Assembly (NCBI RefSeq): GCF_000328475.2 | Contig: NC_026478.1 | Span: forward strand, 1,178,001 to 1,242,000 | Length of the DNA: 64,000 nucleotides | Direction: 5' to 3' | Source: Mycosarcoma maydis | Taxonomy: Eukaryota > Basidiomycota > Ustilaginomycetes > Ustilaginales | In this document: positions 19,282-28,510 of the stretch, piece after piece | How positions within the stretch are numbered: the first letter of the stretch is position 1 | How the letters are laid out: the number at the start of each line of letters is the position of its first letter | Notes under the pieces: model-generated | What the model saw: the letters and a program-made list of their open reading frames with translations, nothing else | Told to the model about the DNA's origin: nothing | Database searches by the model: none | Translations under genes and position numbers: made by a program

Positions 19282-19843
19282 TGTTGCAAAGCTGTCTTAC
19301 TTTCTTCTCTTTGCGGCGTACAAGGTCGATGTGGTATAGAGAACGACTGTCTACAAGCCGTGGAAAGTAAGGTAGCCGTGCCTGGAAGAATGCGCCCAAG
19401 TTTAGCCTCGGCTATCACATACAGTCGTGAGTACGTGATACACACACTTACGACTCTCACACAAGTCACCAAGCAAGCGACGAGCGTCAAGTCTTTACCT
19501 CGACTCACGACTTGGACCGGCGATTTGACCCTTTCGCTGAGAGCTCCACAGAGAAATGATACTATTAGATTATTCACGATTAACTTATTCGTGAGCCATG
19601 GTTGCGACATTTGGAAAACGTGAAACTAGGCTTTTGGCACCGATCGGGTGGGCCCGATGTCGCGCTCGTCACTGCGTGTTGGAGCAAGCACAGACCACCG
19701 CACACTCGTGACTGCGGCCGCCAACCAAGAAACAAGGACGACGAGTGTGTGTATGCATTCATGGTGGTGCCACACGCGCTTGTTGTTTCAAAGGCAACCC
19801 TTAGCACCATTGCAAGCATCAAGTGCAGTCGTCAACATTGAGC
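19282..19843. other. Divergent intergenic region, PBP-like / capping protein
   Basis: A 562-bp gap holding TCGTGA/TCACGA-type words at about 19425, 19503, 19574 and 19588. There is no TATA box or recognisable gene. Confidence 0.45.
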
Positions 19844-20995
19844 ATGTCCGCTTCAACCTCGACGCGGCTCAACGAGGCGCTTTCGCTTCTTGTCCAATCG
19901 CCGCCTGGCCAGACCTCGCAGGTGTACCACGATCTGCGCGGCATCCTGTTCGATGCGGAATCCAACTCTACCGACAAGATCGACGACTCGTCGCTCCAAT
20001 CGGCTGCAGCTGTCGCGCTCGAGGAATACAACACGCAGCAGCTCGTCACCGCCACTCTGCCGGACGATGCGTCGGCTGTTATCATCTGCCAGGCCGGTCA
20101 AGTGGCTGATGCCAGCGCGACCGAGGTGGGCGTCAAGAGGTATTTGCACGCTAAGCTCAAAAAGACGTTCTTGTTCGATCACGTAAAGAGGACAGTAAGC
20201 GATGTCAAAGATGCACCGGAAAGCGTCGATGCTGAGGTGGAAGCCACGAGAGCAGCGCTGGAACACGCGTTGGAGTCGTACGTCAAGGACAGGTATCCAG
20301 ACGGCGTGAGCAGCGTATTTGCTGTCTCAAGTATGCCAGTCAAAGACCAAGTCGAATTTAACCAGCACGTCGGAACCGCGGCGGTGGAAAATGCAAAGTC
20401 GACAGTCGAGAACACGGCTAATGCCAGCGATCACGATGGCGCTGCTATCGCTCAAGACGCTTCCAACAAGGACGACGACCAAGCACAAGTCAAAGCCGAC
20501 GCAGTCGATGCTGTCGCCACAGTCGATACGGTCTCGTCGTCCGCTTTGACCTCAACGTCGGCTGCGCCTCAAGCCACGAGTCGAGTCAAGACCACGTTTG
20601 CGATCCACCATGTTGGAAATCGATTCAACCTCTCCAACTTCTGGTCTGGTCGATGGCGTGCATCGTATACGCTTGATGCGCACTCGACGCCTCGGACGTT
20701 GACTTGCTCCATCACGGTGCAGGTGCACTACTTTGAAAATGGAAATGTACAGCTCAACGCTGCCAAGCCACGCACGTTTCACCTCTCGGCCAACGACGAC
20801 AACTTGGTCCACCAAGTGGTGAGCGTGATCGGCGCACACGAGGACGCCTGGCAGCACGCACTCGAACACACTTACGACGAGTTGGCCGAATCAGCTTTCA
20901 AAGCTTTGAGGAGGCAGCTCCCGTTGACCAGGCAGAAGGTAGATTGGGACAAGGTACTCAATTACAAGCTGCGCGATCAATTGGCCAGAGCGTGA
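19844..20995 (+). CDS. cap1: F-actin capping protein subunit alpha
   Basis: A 383-residue protein from the ATG at 19844 (MSASTSTRLNEALSLLVQSPPGQ). The N-terminal half matches the alpha subunit (SQVYHDLRGIL; EYNTQQLVTATLPD). The C-terminal signature is NFWSGRWRASYTL, then TVQVHYFENGNVQLNA and a terminal helix ESAFKALRRQLPLTRQKVDWDKVLNYKLRDQL. These match the CapZ alpha family, which forms a heterodimer with the beta subunit and blocks actin barbed ends. An acidic, Ala/Asp/Val-rich insert of about 55 residues (about 190-245) splits the conserved halves, which explains the length above the usual ~270-290. Its role in cortical actin patches is inferred from yeast. Confidence 0.93.
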   Translation: MSASTSTRLNEALSLLVQSPPGQTSQVYHDLRGILFDAESNSTDKIDDSSLQSAAAVALEEYNTQQLVTATLPDDASAVIICQAGQVADASATEVGVKRYLHAKLKKTFLFDHVKRTVSDVKDAPESVDAEVEATRAALEHALESYVKDRYPDGVSSVFAVSSMPVKDQVEFNQHVGTAAVENAKSTVENTANASDHDGAAIAQDASNKDDDQAQVKADAVDAVATVDTVSSSALTSTSAAPQATSRVKTTFAIHHVGNRFNLSNFWSGRWRASYTLDAHSTPRTLTCSITVQVHYFENGNVQLNAAKPRTFHLSANDDNLVHQVVSVIGAHEDAWQHALEHTYDELAESAFKALRRQLPLTRQKVDWDKVLNYKLRDQLARA

Positions 20996-21232
20996 ACATC
21001 CCAGTCACCAGTCTTGTAATCGATCGGCGTGTACTTTCCGTTTGGCAACACTCCCTCTTGTGGTTCAGATGCATCGGCGTTTGTAAGTTGTGTGTACATT
21101 GAGTCGTGGAACAACGGTTTTATCGCGCGCACAGACTCAACACACCAAAAAACACAATCACAGCACAGGTTTATTTCCAAAGGTATAAAGATTGACAACA
21201 GAACACACGTTCGCCGACAGGCGGAGCTACGT

Positions 21233-23026
21233 CTACGAGTGGTACTTGGTCTTTCTCAAGCCGTTGAACCAAGCATCGTCCCTGATCAACTCAGCGGCTC
21301 GTTCAGCGACCATCAAGATGGTCAGCATAGGGTTGATGGTTGGGAGCGTCGGCAGTACGCTTGCGTCGCAGACCCTGACGCCCTTGAGGCCTACCACCCT
21401 GAGATCCTTTTCGTCGACCACGACGGTATCGTCCTTTCCGTTGCCACCATGTGCGGCGCTGGGCGTTCCCATCCTGCACGTGCCCGCCGGATGATACACG
21501 GTGTGAGCGACCTTCCGAGCGTACTCTCCGATATCCTTATCTGACTGGATCTTGGGGCCTGGAGCGACCTCCTTGACCAGATGCTCTTTGAACGGCGATT
21601 GCTCAGCAATCTTTCGCGCCCATTTGACGCCTTCGATCAGGATGCGTTCGTCGTAGTTGTCCTTGTCTTCAAAGTATTTGAAATCCAGCAATGGTTTGTC
21701 CTTGGGGTTGGCAGAGGCGAGTGACACCTTACCGCGCGCTTGTGAACGGCAGATGTTGGGCGTCATGCAGATGGCGTGTTTGGGTCGCTCGTAACCAACA
21801 CGTTCCGTGTTGTCGGCAAACGGTACCTGGTAGATATGGAACATGAGATCCGGTCCAGGGTGCGCGTTGGGCTCGGCATCAGAAGGCAGCACTCGCAGGA
21901 AGAGACCCGCATCGGACGACATGACTGTCTCGGGCGGCGTGTCTCGTGTCTCCCACATGACAATTGACTCGGGATGATCCGTCAGGTTGAGCCCGACACC
22001 AGGAACGTCGTGCTTGCAAGTCAGACCAAGCGCCTCGAGATCCTTGCGTGGACCAACACCCGAGTGCAGCAGAAGACGTGGCGTGTCGATGGCACCCGCA
22101 CACAGAATCACCTCCTTACGCGCGGTAAGCGTCTTGCTCAATCCATGCTTGGTGGTCACTTTGACACCAGTCACCTTGCTACTGTCATCCGAAGCGTACT
22201 CGAGCGTGTTGGCCCACGTCTCCAAGAAAAGGTGCAGATTGTGACGCTTGTACGGACCATGAGGCATGATCGGGTGCAGGTAGGCGACCGAAGCACTGCT
22301 TCTCTGACCCGAATACGGATCGTAGGCGATATCAAAGAATCCAACCGCTTTCTGGAATCCGCCACGGTGAACAATGTGTGCGTTGAGATCTTCCAACACA
22401 GGAGCACCGGTTGCTCGGGATGAGGCGAGCACCCAATCACGTGCCACCTGGTTTCGCTGCTGAGGCGCCACGGGAACAATGTTCATCTTGAGTCGATCGC
22501 CGTATGGCTGAACAGTGCTTGCAGACCACGAGGGGCAAGCGTAGTTGTTGGCCCAGTCATCCAGGTCCTCGTTGAAGGGACGGAAGGAGATGAGCGTGTT
22601 GTGGGATGAGCAACCGCCCAGAACGCGCGCACGAGAGTGACGGATGAACGAGTTTCCTCGAGGTTGGGGCACGGTGGGGTAGTCGTAGTCGAGATCAGAG
22701 CCGAGCATCTCGAGCCAACGCCTGAGGTCGAGCACCATATCGTTTCCGACATCGGTGGGACCGCCTTCGATCACGGCGACAGAAACGTTGCGGTCTTCGG
22801 TCAGACGGTTAGCCAGCACAGCACCAGCTGTACCACCACCGACAATTACATAGTCGAACTCGGTGTTGCCGCCAGGCAAGAGGTGAGAGGCTAGCGAGGC
22901 GAGTCGCTCGCGTGCGGAGGGACCAGACGAGGAAGCCACCGGAGTAGGGTTGGCAGGCTTGTCCTCAACTGTTTGGCCGTGGACGGGATTGGTGTCGGGC
23001 CTAGCTGGGTTGGGCTTGGGCGCCAT
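21233..23026 (-). CDS. GMC-family FAD oxidoreductase (choline/alcohol dehydrogenase-like)
   Basis: A 597-residue protein from the ATG at 23026 (MAPKPNPARPD). The FAD dinucleotide motif is YVIVGGGTAGAVLANRL, with GGGTAG at 63-68. The second GMC signature region (SRARVLGGCSSHNTL), CAGAIDTPRLLLHSGVGP, and the C-terminal His in TVYHPAGTCRMG and Asn in TINPMLTILMVAERAA are all present. There is no secretion signal; the first 50 residues are Pro/Ser-rich. Short GMC enzymes of this kind include choline dehydrogenases, aryl-alcohol oxidases and bacterial-type alcohol dehydrogenases. The substrate cannot be told from sequence. There is no obvious peroxisomal SKL terminus (ends KYHS). A TATA-like element lies about 160 bases upstream. 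It is convergent with the capping protein. Confidence 0.9.
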   Translation of the reverse strand: MAPKPNPARPDTNPVHGQTVEDKPANPTPVASSSGPSARERLASLASHLLPGGNTEFDYVIVGGGTAGAVLANRLTEDRNVSVAVIEGGPTDVGNDMVLDLRRWLEMLGSDLDYDYPTVPQPRGNSFIRHSRARVLGGCSSHNTLISFRPFNEDLDDWANNYACPSWSASTVQPYGDRLKMNIVPVAPQQRNQVARDWVLASSRATGAPVLEDLNAHIVHRGGFQKAVGFFDIAYDPYSGQRSSASVAYLHPIMPHGPYKRHNLHLFLETWANTLEYASDDSSKVTGVKVTTKHGLSKTLTARKEVILCAGAIDTPRLLLHSGVGPRKDLEALGLTCKHDVPGVGLNLTDHPESIVMWETRDTPPETVMSSDAGLFLRVLPSDAEPNAHPGPDLMFHIYQVPFADNTERVGYERPKHAICMTPNICRSQARGKVSLASANPKDKPLLDFKYFEDKDNYDERILIEGVKWARKIAEQSPFKEHLVKEVAPGPKIQSDKDIGEYARKVAHTVYHPAGTCRMGTPSAAHGGNGKDDTVVVDEKDLRVVGLKGVRVCDASVLPTLPTINPMLTILMVAERAAELIRDDAWFNGLRKTKYHS

Positions 23027-24061
23027 CGTGATCAAAGGTAACGTCGCGCGCGAAAATGTGCGGTGTTGCTTGTCCGTGAGTGATGCTAGTCAAAGGTTGC
23101 CTCACAAGAAAAGTCTTGGAAGATCAAAGTGTGACAAGATGGGAGAAGAAGCAGAGATCGGGATGAATTAAACGGAATGCTCTACTTATAGGACAACTTC
23201 TCAACCCAAGTCATAGAGTGGGCAAGTTCGCTTCTCAAATTGGCGAGAATCACGAATGCAGCAGTCACGAGTGGGCATTGATTTCGATCTAAGAATCTAG
23301 TGCCGTTCGTACGATGGAGCACAGGTTCACCCGCGGGACACAGAACACGTATGGATGCGAGCAACCTGAACGGCGTTCATCGACGAGCTAAGAGATACTC
23401 GAGCCAAGCCAATCGTGAATGCAGGACTGTACGACCACCAAATTAGCCGTGTTGCTCTGCTTGGAAATCTCTCCGAGTGGCTGCCAATCTGGGCGAGCGG
23501 AGTGGAGTTGGGAGGAGTACTGTACTGTACAGCTGCAACGTAAGCAGCAAAGTGAGGCAATCCGGCTTCTACAAATGGCGAGCTCAAGCCGCGGTCTTGC
23601 TTGACCATGCCTTTTTTTTGTTTTTATTTTTTAAGGGCTTGAAGATAAGTCAACTGCTCGGCACGAACAGACAAGACATGCGCAATCGTGAATCAGGAAT
23701 GAGCAAAAATCCCCTTCATTTTCTTTTCAACCTTTCCATTTTTTTTACCTTGTGTGCCGCCAAACGTGCAATTGAAGTTAACCCGCGGCGCCTCCACTTT
23801 TTGAAAGCACCCAGTCACGACTTGTGTTAGGCCAGTTGCGCAAGCTTGGTTGCCACGGGTTAACTTGTTAGGCTGCTGACATCGTCGATGTGACCAGACA
23901 GCTATCACAATCTCCCGATTGAAGTTCAAGGCTCGGAAGGAAGGACTAGCCAGGACCTCATAAGTAGCATTGTACAACGATGGCAGCAATTCCTCAGACA
24001 TGCACACACATGCAAAGCTTGCGTATGAGGTTGAAAGACAAAAGATCCCGGTGCTGCTAAG
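23027..24061. other. Intergenic region upstream of the GMC gene
   Basis: A 1035-bp gap. It holds a TATA-like element for the GMC gene (23185), TCACGA/TCGTGA words at about 23250, 23266, 23413, 23690 and 23814, and runs of T at about 23612-23632 and 23735-23747. No gene is supported. Confidence 0.45.
23185..23190 (-). promoter_or_regulatory. Putative TATA box of the GMC oxidoreductase gene
   Basis: On the minus strand this reads TATAAG inside CCTATAAGTAG, about 160 bases upstream of the ATG at 23026. The placement is plausible but unconfirmed. Confidence 0.35.
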
Positions 24062-25081
24062 CTATGCTTGACGGTAATCCCCGCCGCCGTTCAAAGGTGG
24101 TCGACCGGTCGGTGTGATGCGTCGCGATCCTGTGACGCCTAGCTGTGATGTACCGAGATCAGAACTCAGCTCCAATCCCATGCTTGGTGTTGGCCCTCGT
24201 AGCGAGTCTACGGTCGCTTTGACCGAACTGATGCTGAATCCGTTGTACAATTTTGCTCCTCCCGCCGCACCGTCGTTAACATCGTCTCCATCAAACGCCT
24301 GCACAGTGACACCCGGCACGTCCATCTCCTCTTGGCTCTGAGCGGACTGGGCATCTTCTCGATCATCGCGGAGCCAGCTAGGTTTGAAGTTGCGCAGCAC
24401 CGGTGCGGTACTGGGTGCGATGATAACTTCCGGCGTACCAGCTCCACCACTTTTGCGCTCGGCTTCACTGGGTTCGTCTGACGCGCCTTCGCCCCATACT
24501 CTCGGTTGATGCGATTCGATGTGACTGCCTGTATCGCGCAAATCCGCTAGTGCCTTCATTAAATCTTCGGCTAGCGTGTCACGATTGGGTGGATCTTCCC
24601 GAATGGGTTCCCAGCCCACAGGTGGACTGCCTGGTGGCGAGATCAGGAAGTTCTTGTCGGTAGTCGGCACCGCCAAAGTCTCTGGCTCGACTGCGGGGTC
24701 AGTCGCCGCGCCGAAGACGGCACGCAAGATGGTGCCGTCGTCGGCATCTGATGCGCGCTGCACACCTTGCACATCGCTATCCTCAAACGGCAGCACGAGC
24801 CGGTCCAGTCCTGCCTTTGCCAAGGCGGCACCCGCCGAGTCCTCAAACACCACCACTGCCCGCCCCACCGATGGCAATGGTGTCCAGCGTACCATAGCGC
24901 CATACGTGTTAAGCAGCGATAGAAGCAGCGAGCAAATATGTGGGATGAAGAACTCCACCGGCAGGCTAGACAGAATGAGTGTATTTGTTGCGGCATTGAT
25001 GCTGTTGGTGGTGACGTCTTGCTCTACAAGTCCATGCACCAGCGACGGTGTTGCTGCTTGATCCGAGTCGGGCCATTTCAT
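24062..25081 (-). CDS. rcn1: Calcipressin (RCAN/Rcn1), calcineurin regulator
   Basis: A 339-residue protein from the ATG at 25081 (MKWPDSDQAATP), the first ATG after an in-frame stop. An RRM-like N-terminal half shows TLILSSLPVEFF and RAVVVFEDSAGAALAKA. The diagnostic calcipressin motif FLISPPGSPPVGW is at 145-157. Directly before it is LAVP (136-139), an LxVP-type calcineurin docking sequence. At 217-222 is PEVIIA, close to the PxIxIT docking consensus. Calcipressins bind and modulate the Ca2+/calmodulin phosphatase calcineurin; whether this one activates or inhibits cannot be read from sequence. The C-terminal third is disordered and Gly/Ser-rich and is longer than in yeast Rcn1 (~210 residues). 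It lies only 109 bases downstream of the pICln gene on the same strand. Confidence 0.88.
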   Translation of the reverse strand: MKWPDSDQAATPSLVHGLVEQDVTTNSINAATNTLILSSLPVEFFIPHICSLLLSLLNTYGAMVRWTPLPSVGRAVVVFEDSAGAALAKAGLDRLVLPFEDSDVQGVQRASDADDGTILRAVFGAATDPAVEPETLAVPTTDKNFLISPPGSPPVGWEPIREDPPNRDTLAEDLMKALADLRDTGSHIESHQPRVWGEGASDEPSEAERKSGGAGTPEVIIAPSTAPVLRNFKPSWLRDDREDAQSAQSQEEMDVPGVTVQAFDGDDVNDGAAGGAKLYNGFSISSVKATVDSLRGPTPSMGLELSSDLGTSQLGVTGSRRITPTGRPPLNGGGDYRQA

Positions 25082-25190
25082 GACACTCTCCAAGTGAGCG
25101 AGATTACGCTGTTCGGGAACGAGTTACCAGGCCAAGTTGGGATACGACGTGTGTCAGCAAGACCATGCCGATCTCTGCAGTGCGTTTTAC

Positions 25191-26057
25191 TCAGTAGGGA
25201 CGGTAGCGTGAATCTGGGGTCTGGAAGTCGGCTCTCACCCTTCCGGTCTCGCTGAGCTCTTGTTCATCGGTTTGACCTTCTGCGTCGTCGAAAGCTTCTT
25301 CAGCATCGTCGTCATCGTTGTCATCGTAGTCGTTACCGTTTCCAAGCTGCATGCCAGAGCCGCTTGTGCCAAAGGGAGCAAAGCCAGAGAAAGGATGGTC
25401 ACCCTCATTCTCGACGGGGCCCGAGGGATGTAGCGAAGCGCAATGAGAAAGCGATTCAAACAACTGATCGAGGGAGCTACTATCTGGTGTGCAGAGGTAC
25501 ATTTCGACGAGCTTGTATTCGTCCTCGTCGTCGTCGGTACCCATCTCGCCAGTGCCAGCATTAGGGCTCAAGTCGAGCTGACAGTAGATGCAGCCATGGA
25601 AGTGCTGTGCAGCAGCCGAGGAGGAGGAAGAGGCAACGTTCTGCGTTGTCACAGTTGGTTGCGCAAGAAAGGGTGGAGGAGACCTCGTGACGGCATGAAG
25701 CGCAACATTAGGGTAGCCCAGACGGAAACCTGTGCCAGACTCGGATGAGAGAAAGGTGATGTATTGTTCGGTGAGCCACAGCTGTCCACAGGCTTTGAAC
25801 ACCTCAACTTGCTCCTGCTGGTCGTCGTCGTCTTCTGCACTATTTTTCCCTCCAGCGCCACTTGTTGACGCCGGGTTTAGCTGCTCAAAGCACGATGGCC
25901 GTGAAGAAGGTGACGGGCTGACATACACGGTCGTCTGCGCAAGGTGAAGATGCAACAGCGGAGCAACGTCGCTGAACGAGTGTGGTGTGCTTGTTTGCAA
26001 CTGTACAAGCTCTTCCGCTGAGGTGTAGACGGGCGGTGCCGAGATCTCCTCCATCAT
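25191..26057 (-). CDS. pICln-like methylosome subunit (Voldacs domain)
   Basis: A 288-residue protein from the ATG at 26057, with a second ATG immediately after it. The PH-like Voldacs fold is recognisable: ARM-less beta segments QTTVYVSPS, GQLWLTEQYITFLSSESGTGFRLGYPNVALHAVTR, HGCIYCQLDL, then EYKLVEMYLCTPDSSSLDQLFESLSHCASLHP. The acidic C-terminus (DYDDNDDDDAEEAFDDAEG) is typical. pICln binds Sm proteins and the PRMT5 methyltransferase and chaperones Sm-ring assembly in the cytosol. A Ser/Asp insert (about 50-85) interrupts the first sheet. The ATG is about 700 bases from the divergent eL36 gene. Assignment rests on fold order and the acidic tail; identity with distant homologues should be moderate at best. 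Confidence 0.82.
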   Translation of the reverse strand: MMEEISAPPVYTSAEELVQLQTSTPHSFSDVAPLLHLHLAQTTVYVSPSPSSRPSCFEQLNPASTSGAGGKNSAEDDDDQQEQVEVFKACGQLWLTEQYITFLSSESGTGFRLGYPNVALHAVTRSPPPFLAQPTVTTQNVASSSSSAAAQHFHGCIYCQLDLSPNAGTGEMGTDDDEDEYKLVEMYLCTPDSSSLDQLFESLSHCASLHPSGPVENEGDHPFSGFAPFGTSGSGMQLGNGNDYDDNDDDDAEEAFDDAEGQTDEQELSETGRVRADFQTPDSRYRPY

Positions 26058-26759
26058 GTACAAGGTATTTGATATCGTGAGGTCGAGGTTGTGTCAAACG
26101 ACGATCGTGCACGCGTGTCCGAGCGTCGTGTTCGATGCCTCTGTTGTATGCGCGACATGTGCTTCTCCTGTCACTTTTCGGCAAGTGGAGATTTCCATCT
26201 GGACCCTGAACATCACTTCAGGCTGACTAAGCTTGTGGCAAAACAGGAAAAACGTCGGCCGTGTTCAGAACCCATCACGTGATGAAAATATATAATGAAG
26301 AATGAAGAATGAAGAAATTCAATGTTTGTATTGTAGAGCCGTGAAGGGAATTCGATTGCTCAGCCCATTTCGAGAGCTTGTGGGGGTTGGGCAATTTGAG
26401 AATTGGTTTGGGTGGAGAGCACAGCACAGAGCGAAGATGCGCCCTCTGCTCAGCGGCAAGCAAACTTTGAGATCTATAGCAGCCAGTGGGGGAAGCAATG
26501 TCCAAGAGCAGAGCGGTTGAACTGTAGCCAGAAAGCGAACTGGTCACCACAGAGAAAGATCGTCAGCTTGTGAGTGGCAGAGTACGCAGTGAAGCTGGTT
26601 TTGAGTTTCTCAAGGCGCGAAAGCTACACAGACTCTCACATACTGAACTGAGGCAGACGAACCAGCAACGTTGCGGTCGCCATCAGGTTCACAGTTCCAC
26701 GAACCTTCTACCTCCATCCCTCAAGATCATCATCAACTCTTTCTATACATTTCATCACA
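26058..26759. other. Divergent intergenic region, pICln / eL36
   Basis: A 702-bp region that must contain the eL36 promoter. It holds TATATAATG followed by an AATGAAG heptamer array (26291-26314) and a pyrimidine-rich tract just before the eL36 ATG (CCATCCCTC...TTTCTATACATTTC). There are no TCGTGA words, which is unusual for gaps in this window. Confidence 0.5.
26294..26314 (+). repeat. Heptamer array (AATGAAG)x3
   Basis: Three perfect 7-bp units, directly after the TATAT sequence at 26289-26293. It is short, and reported because the same period recurs in other gaps. Confidence 0.85.
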
Positions 26760-28111
26760 ATGGGCAACTCCTCCAACCCCGCTCACAAGGCCGGCGTGCC
26801 CCGTACTGGTGTGTATTCCATTATCCTCGCTTCAGCATTCGACGCCACAGTAGCAGACACAGCAGCAGCAGCAGCAACAACGTTACAGCCACAGGCTTGA
26901 CCCACAGCACCACCTATACCATCAGCATTCTACGCGACACAAATCCTCAGCGTTCGACAGTATCATCAGAGGTCCCGTTCAGCACGACAGCATGACAACC
27001 CAGCGACGTTTATTCGTCGATTGCAGCGCTTTTGCGATTTGACGTGACACTGTTCGAGTACCAAGCAGACGACCACTTGGGTTGAAGACAGGATGATTAG
27101 ACGGAGTAGGCCATGCGATTACATGCTATCGTGCAGATGAAGAGCTCCTTGCGACGATGATCAACATCGAGACATTCTCGCATGACGGAACGTGGTCCGG
27201 AGCATGTGGATTCTCATCAGCTCGGCTCGTCCTAATCATATGTCTTCGAGTGGAAGGCTGCATCGCCATAGAAGCGTTGGTAGATTCATCTCGGCCGGCC
27301 TTTTGATGACAGACGAGCTGGCAGAGAGGATAGGACCGGCAAACGTCGCTCGGGTAGCTTCTCGCAGAAGCTTTATCTCCTCGCCGTTCTGACCTTGGTG
27401 GTACAAGATCTGCGCTGGAAGGGGAATTAGTGGGAAGCATTGAAACAGTGTCAGCAGTTGGATGGCATATTCGTCGTTCGTTTCCACATTCTTTTCATTT
27501 GACCGGCCGGGACACGACCAGCAGTGCGATAGGTAGGCGAGATCGCTCGCGGCGCTGCACCACTCTCGACAAGCATCGCTGCACGCACTGCAGTTGCTCG
27601 AACGACTTGACTCGGTCTCTTGCGCAATCACGCAAGCACGTGGCCGACAGTTCGTGCGATGAATTCCGACCGGCTCTTGCGAGCGTTGTTGCAGCTGGTG
27701 CTCCCGATACTGTATCTGAAAGCGTCGACTGCATTGCACCCTGACTGTTATGGATACCAGAAGCGCATTGTATACTGACCGTCTCATTTGTCTGATCTGG
27801 CATGTTGCACACTACCAGGACTCGTCTGGGGCATCAACCGCGGTCACCAGACCGAGCGACGAGTGCTTGCTCCTCGCCCCTCGAACCGCAAGGGTCGCCA
27901 GGGTGAGCGCGTCAAGGTCATCCGCTCCGTCGTTCGCGAGGTTGCCGGCTTCGCCCCTTACGAGCGTCGCGCCATGGAGCTCATCCGCAACTCCAAGGAC
28001 AAGCGTGCGCGCAAGTTCATCAAGCGCCGTGTAGGAACGCTCCGTCGCGCTAAGAACAAGATGGAGAGCTTGACCAACGTCATCGCCGAACAGCGCCGCG
28101 CCGGTCACTAA
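26760..28111 (+). CDS. rpl36: 60S ribosomal protein eL36 (two exons)
   Basis: Exon 1 is 26760-26808 and exon 2 is 27819-28111. The intron (26809-27818) starts GTGTGTATT and ends CACTACCAG. Joining gives a 113-residue protein in frame, with the junction codon G|GA in [14 protein letters not shown]. The exon 2 sequence [20 protein letters not shown], then [21 protein letters not shown], is unmistakable eL36. The N-terminus [17 protein letters not shown] is about ten residues longer than in animals and yeast and differs from them. eL36 sits on the large subunit surface near the exit side of the ribosome. The short first exon and very long intron are typical of ribosomal protein genes, although 1010 nt is long for a compact fungal genome. 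Confidence 0.95.
26809..27818 (+). other. eL36 intron, 1010 nt
   Basis: GT (GTGTGT) to AG (ACCAG). CTGAC sequences that could act as branch points occur at about 27741 and 27775. A (CAG)n-rich stretch lies near the 5' end. I searched for box C/D snoRNA signals and found only a weak C-box-like TTGATGA (27303) with a CTGA (about 27389) that lacks a terminal stem. No guide RNA is therefore called. Confidence 0.7.
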
Positions 28112-28510
28112 TCCCGTCCTCCTCTCCAACATCTTGCATCTCGTCCTTGTACCATCATACCGTACCAACCCCTTCGTACCCTTAGCGATTCACTCCCATC
28201 ACCCCCAAAATCTTGTCGCAGCATTCTCTCTTGCTGGCACCACAATCTACGTCATTTGATCGTTCTTTCTTCGCTCCCCTCCGTTCATCTCGCCGTGTGA
28301 TCTTTTCACCACTTCAACCCACAGGCTTGTCGACCTGAGTTGATTCGCCAAATTCCTTGATCGCCGCAACCAACCCTAGATGCGCAATTGTCCGCCGTCT
28401 TGTCACGCGCCACACAATTTTGAGAAAGTAATTCCAAGTGCTAAAAGTACAAATTGTGAAGGTCCATGAGAAGGAGGCAATCTCCCGGATTGGTTGTGAT
28501 CAGTATCACA
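28112..28510. other. Convergent 3' region between eL36 and the coiled-coil gene
   Basis: A 399-bp pyrimidine-rich stretch that should carry both 3' untranslated regions. There is no gene, no clear poly(A) signal that I can assign, and no TCGTGA words. Confidence 0.4.

Noticed and set aside
21180..21190. TATAAA near 21183 as a promoter
   Set aside because: It lies between the 3' ends of two convergent genes, with no start codon of a supported gene downstream on that strand.
27303..27392. Possible box C/D snoRNA in the eL36 intron
   Set aside because: TTGATGA and CTGA are 85 bases apart, but the C box lacks the leading purine, there is no terminal stem, and no D'/C' pair is seen.
27236..27787. 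A 183-codon minus-strand frame inside the eL36 intron
   Set aside because: No domain, irregular composition, and a position inside a well-defined intron.
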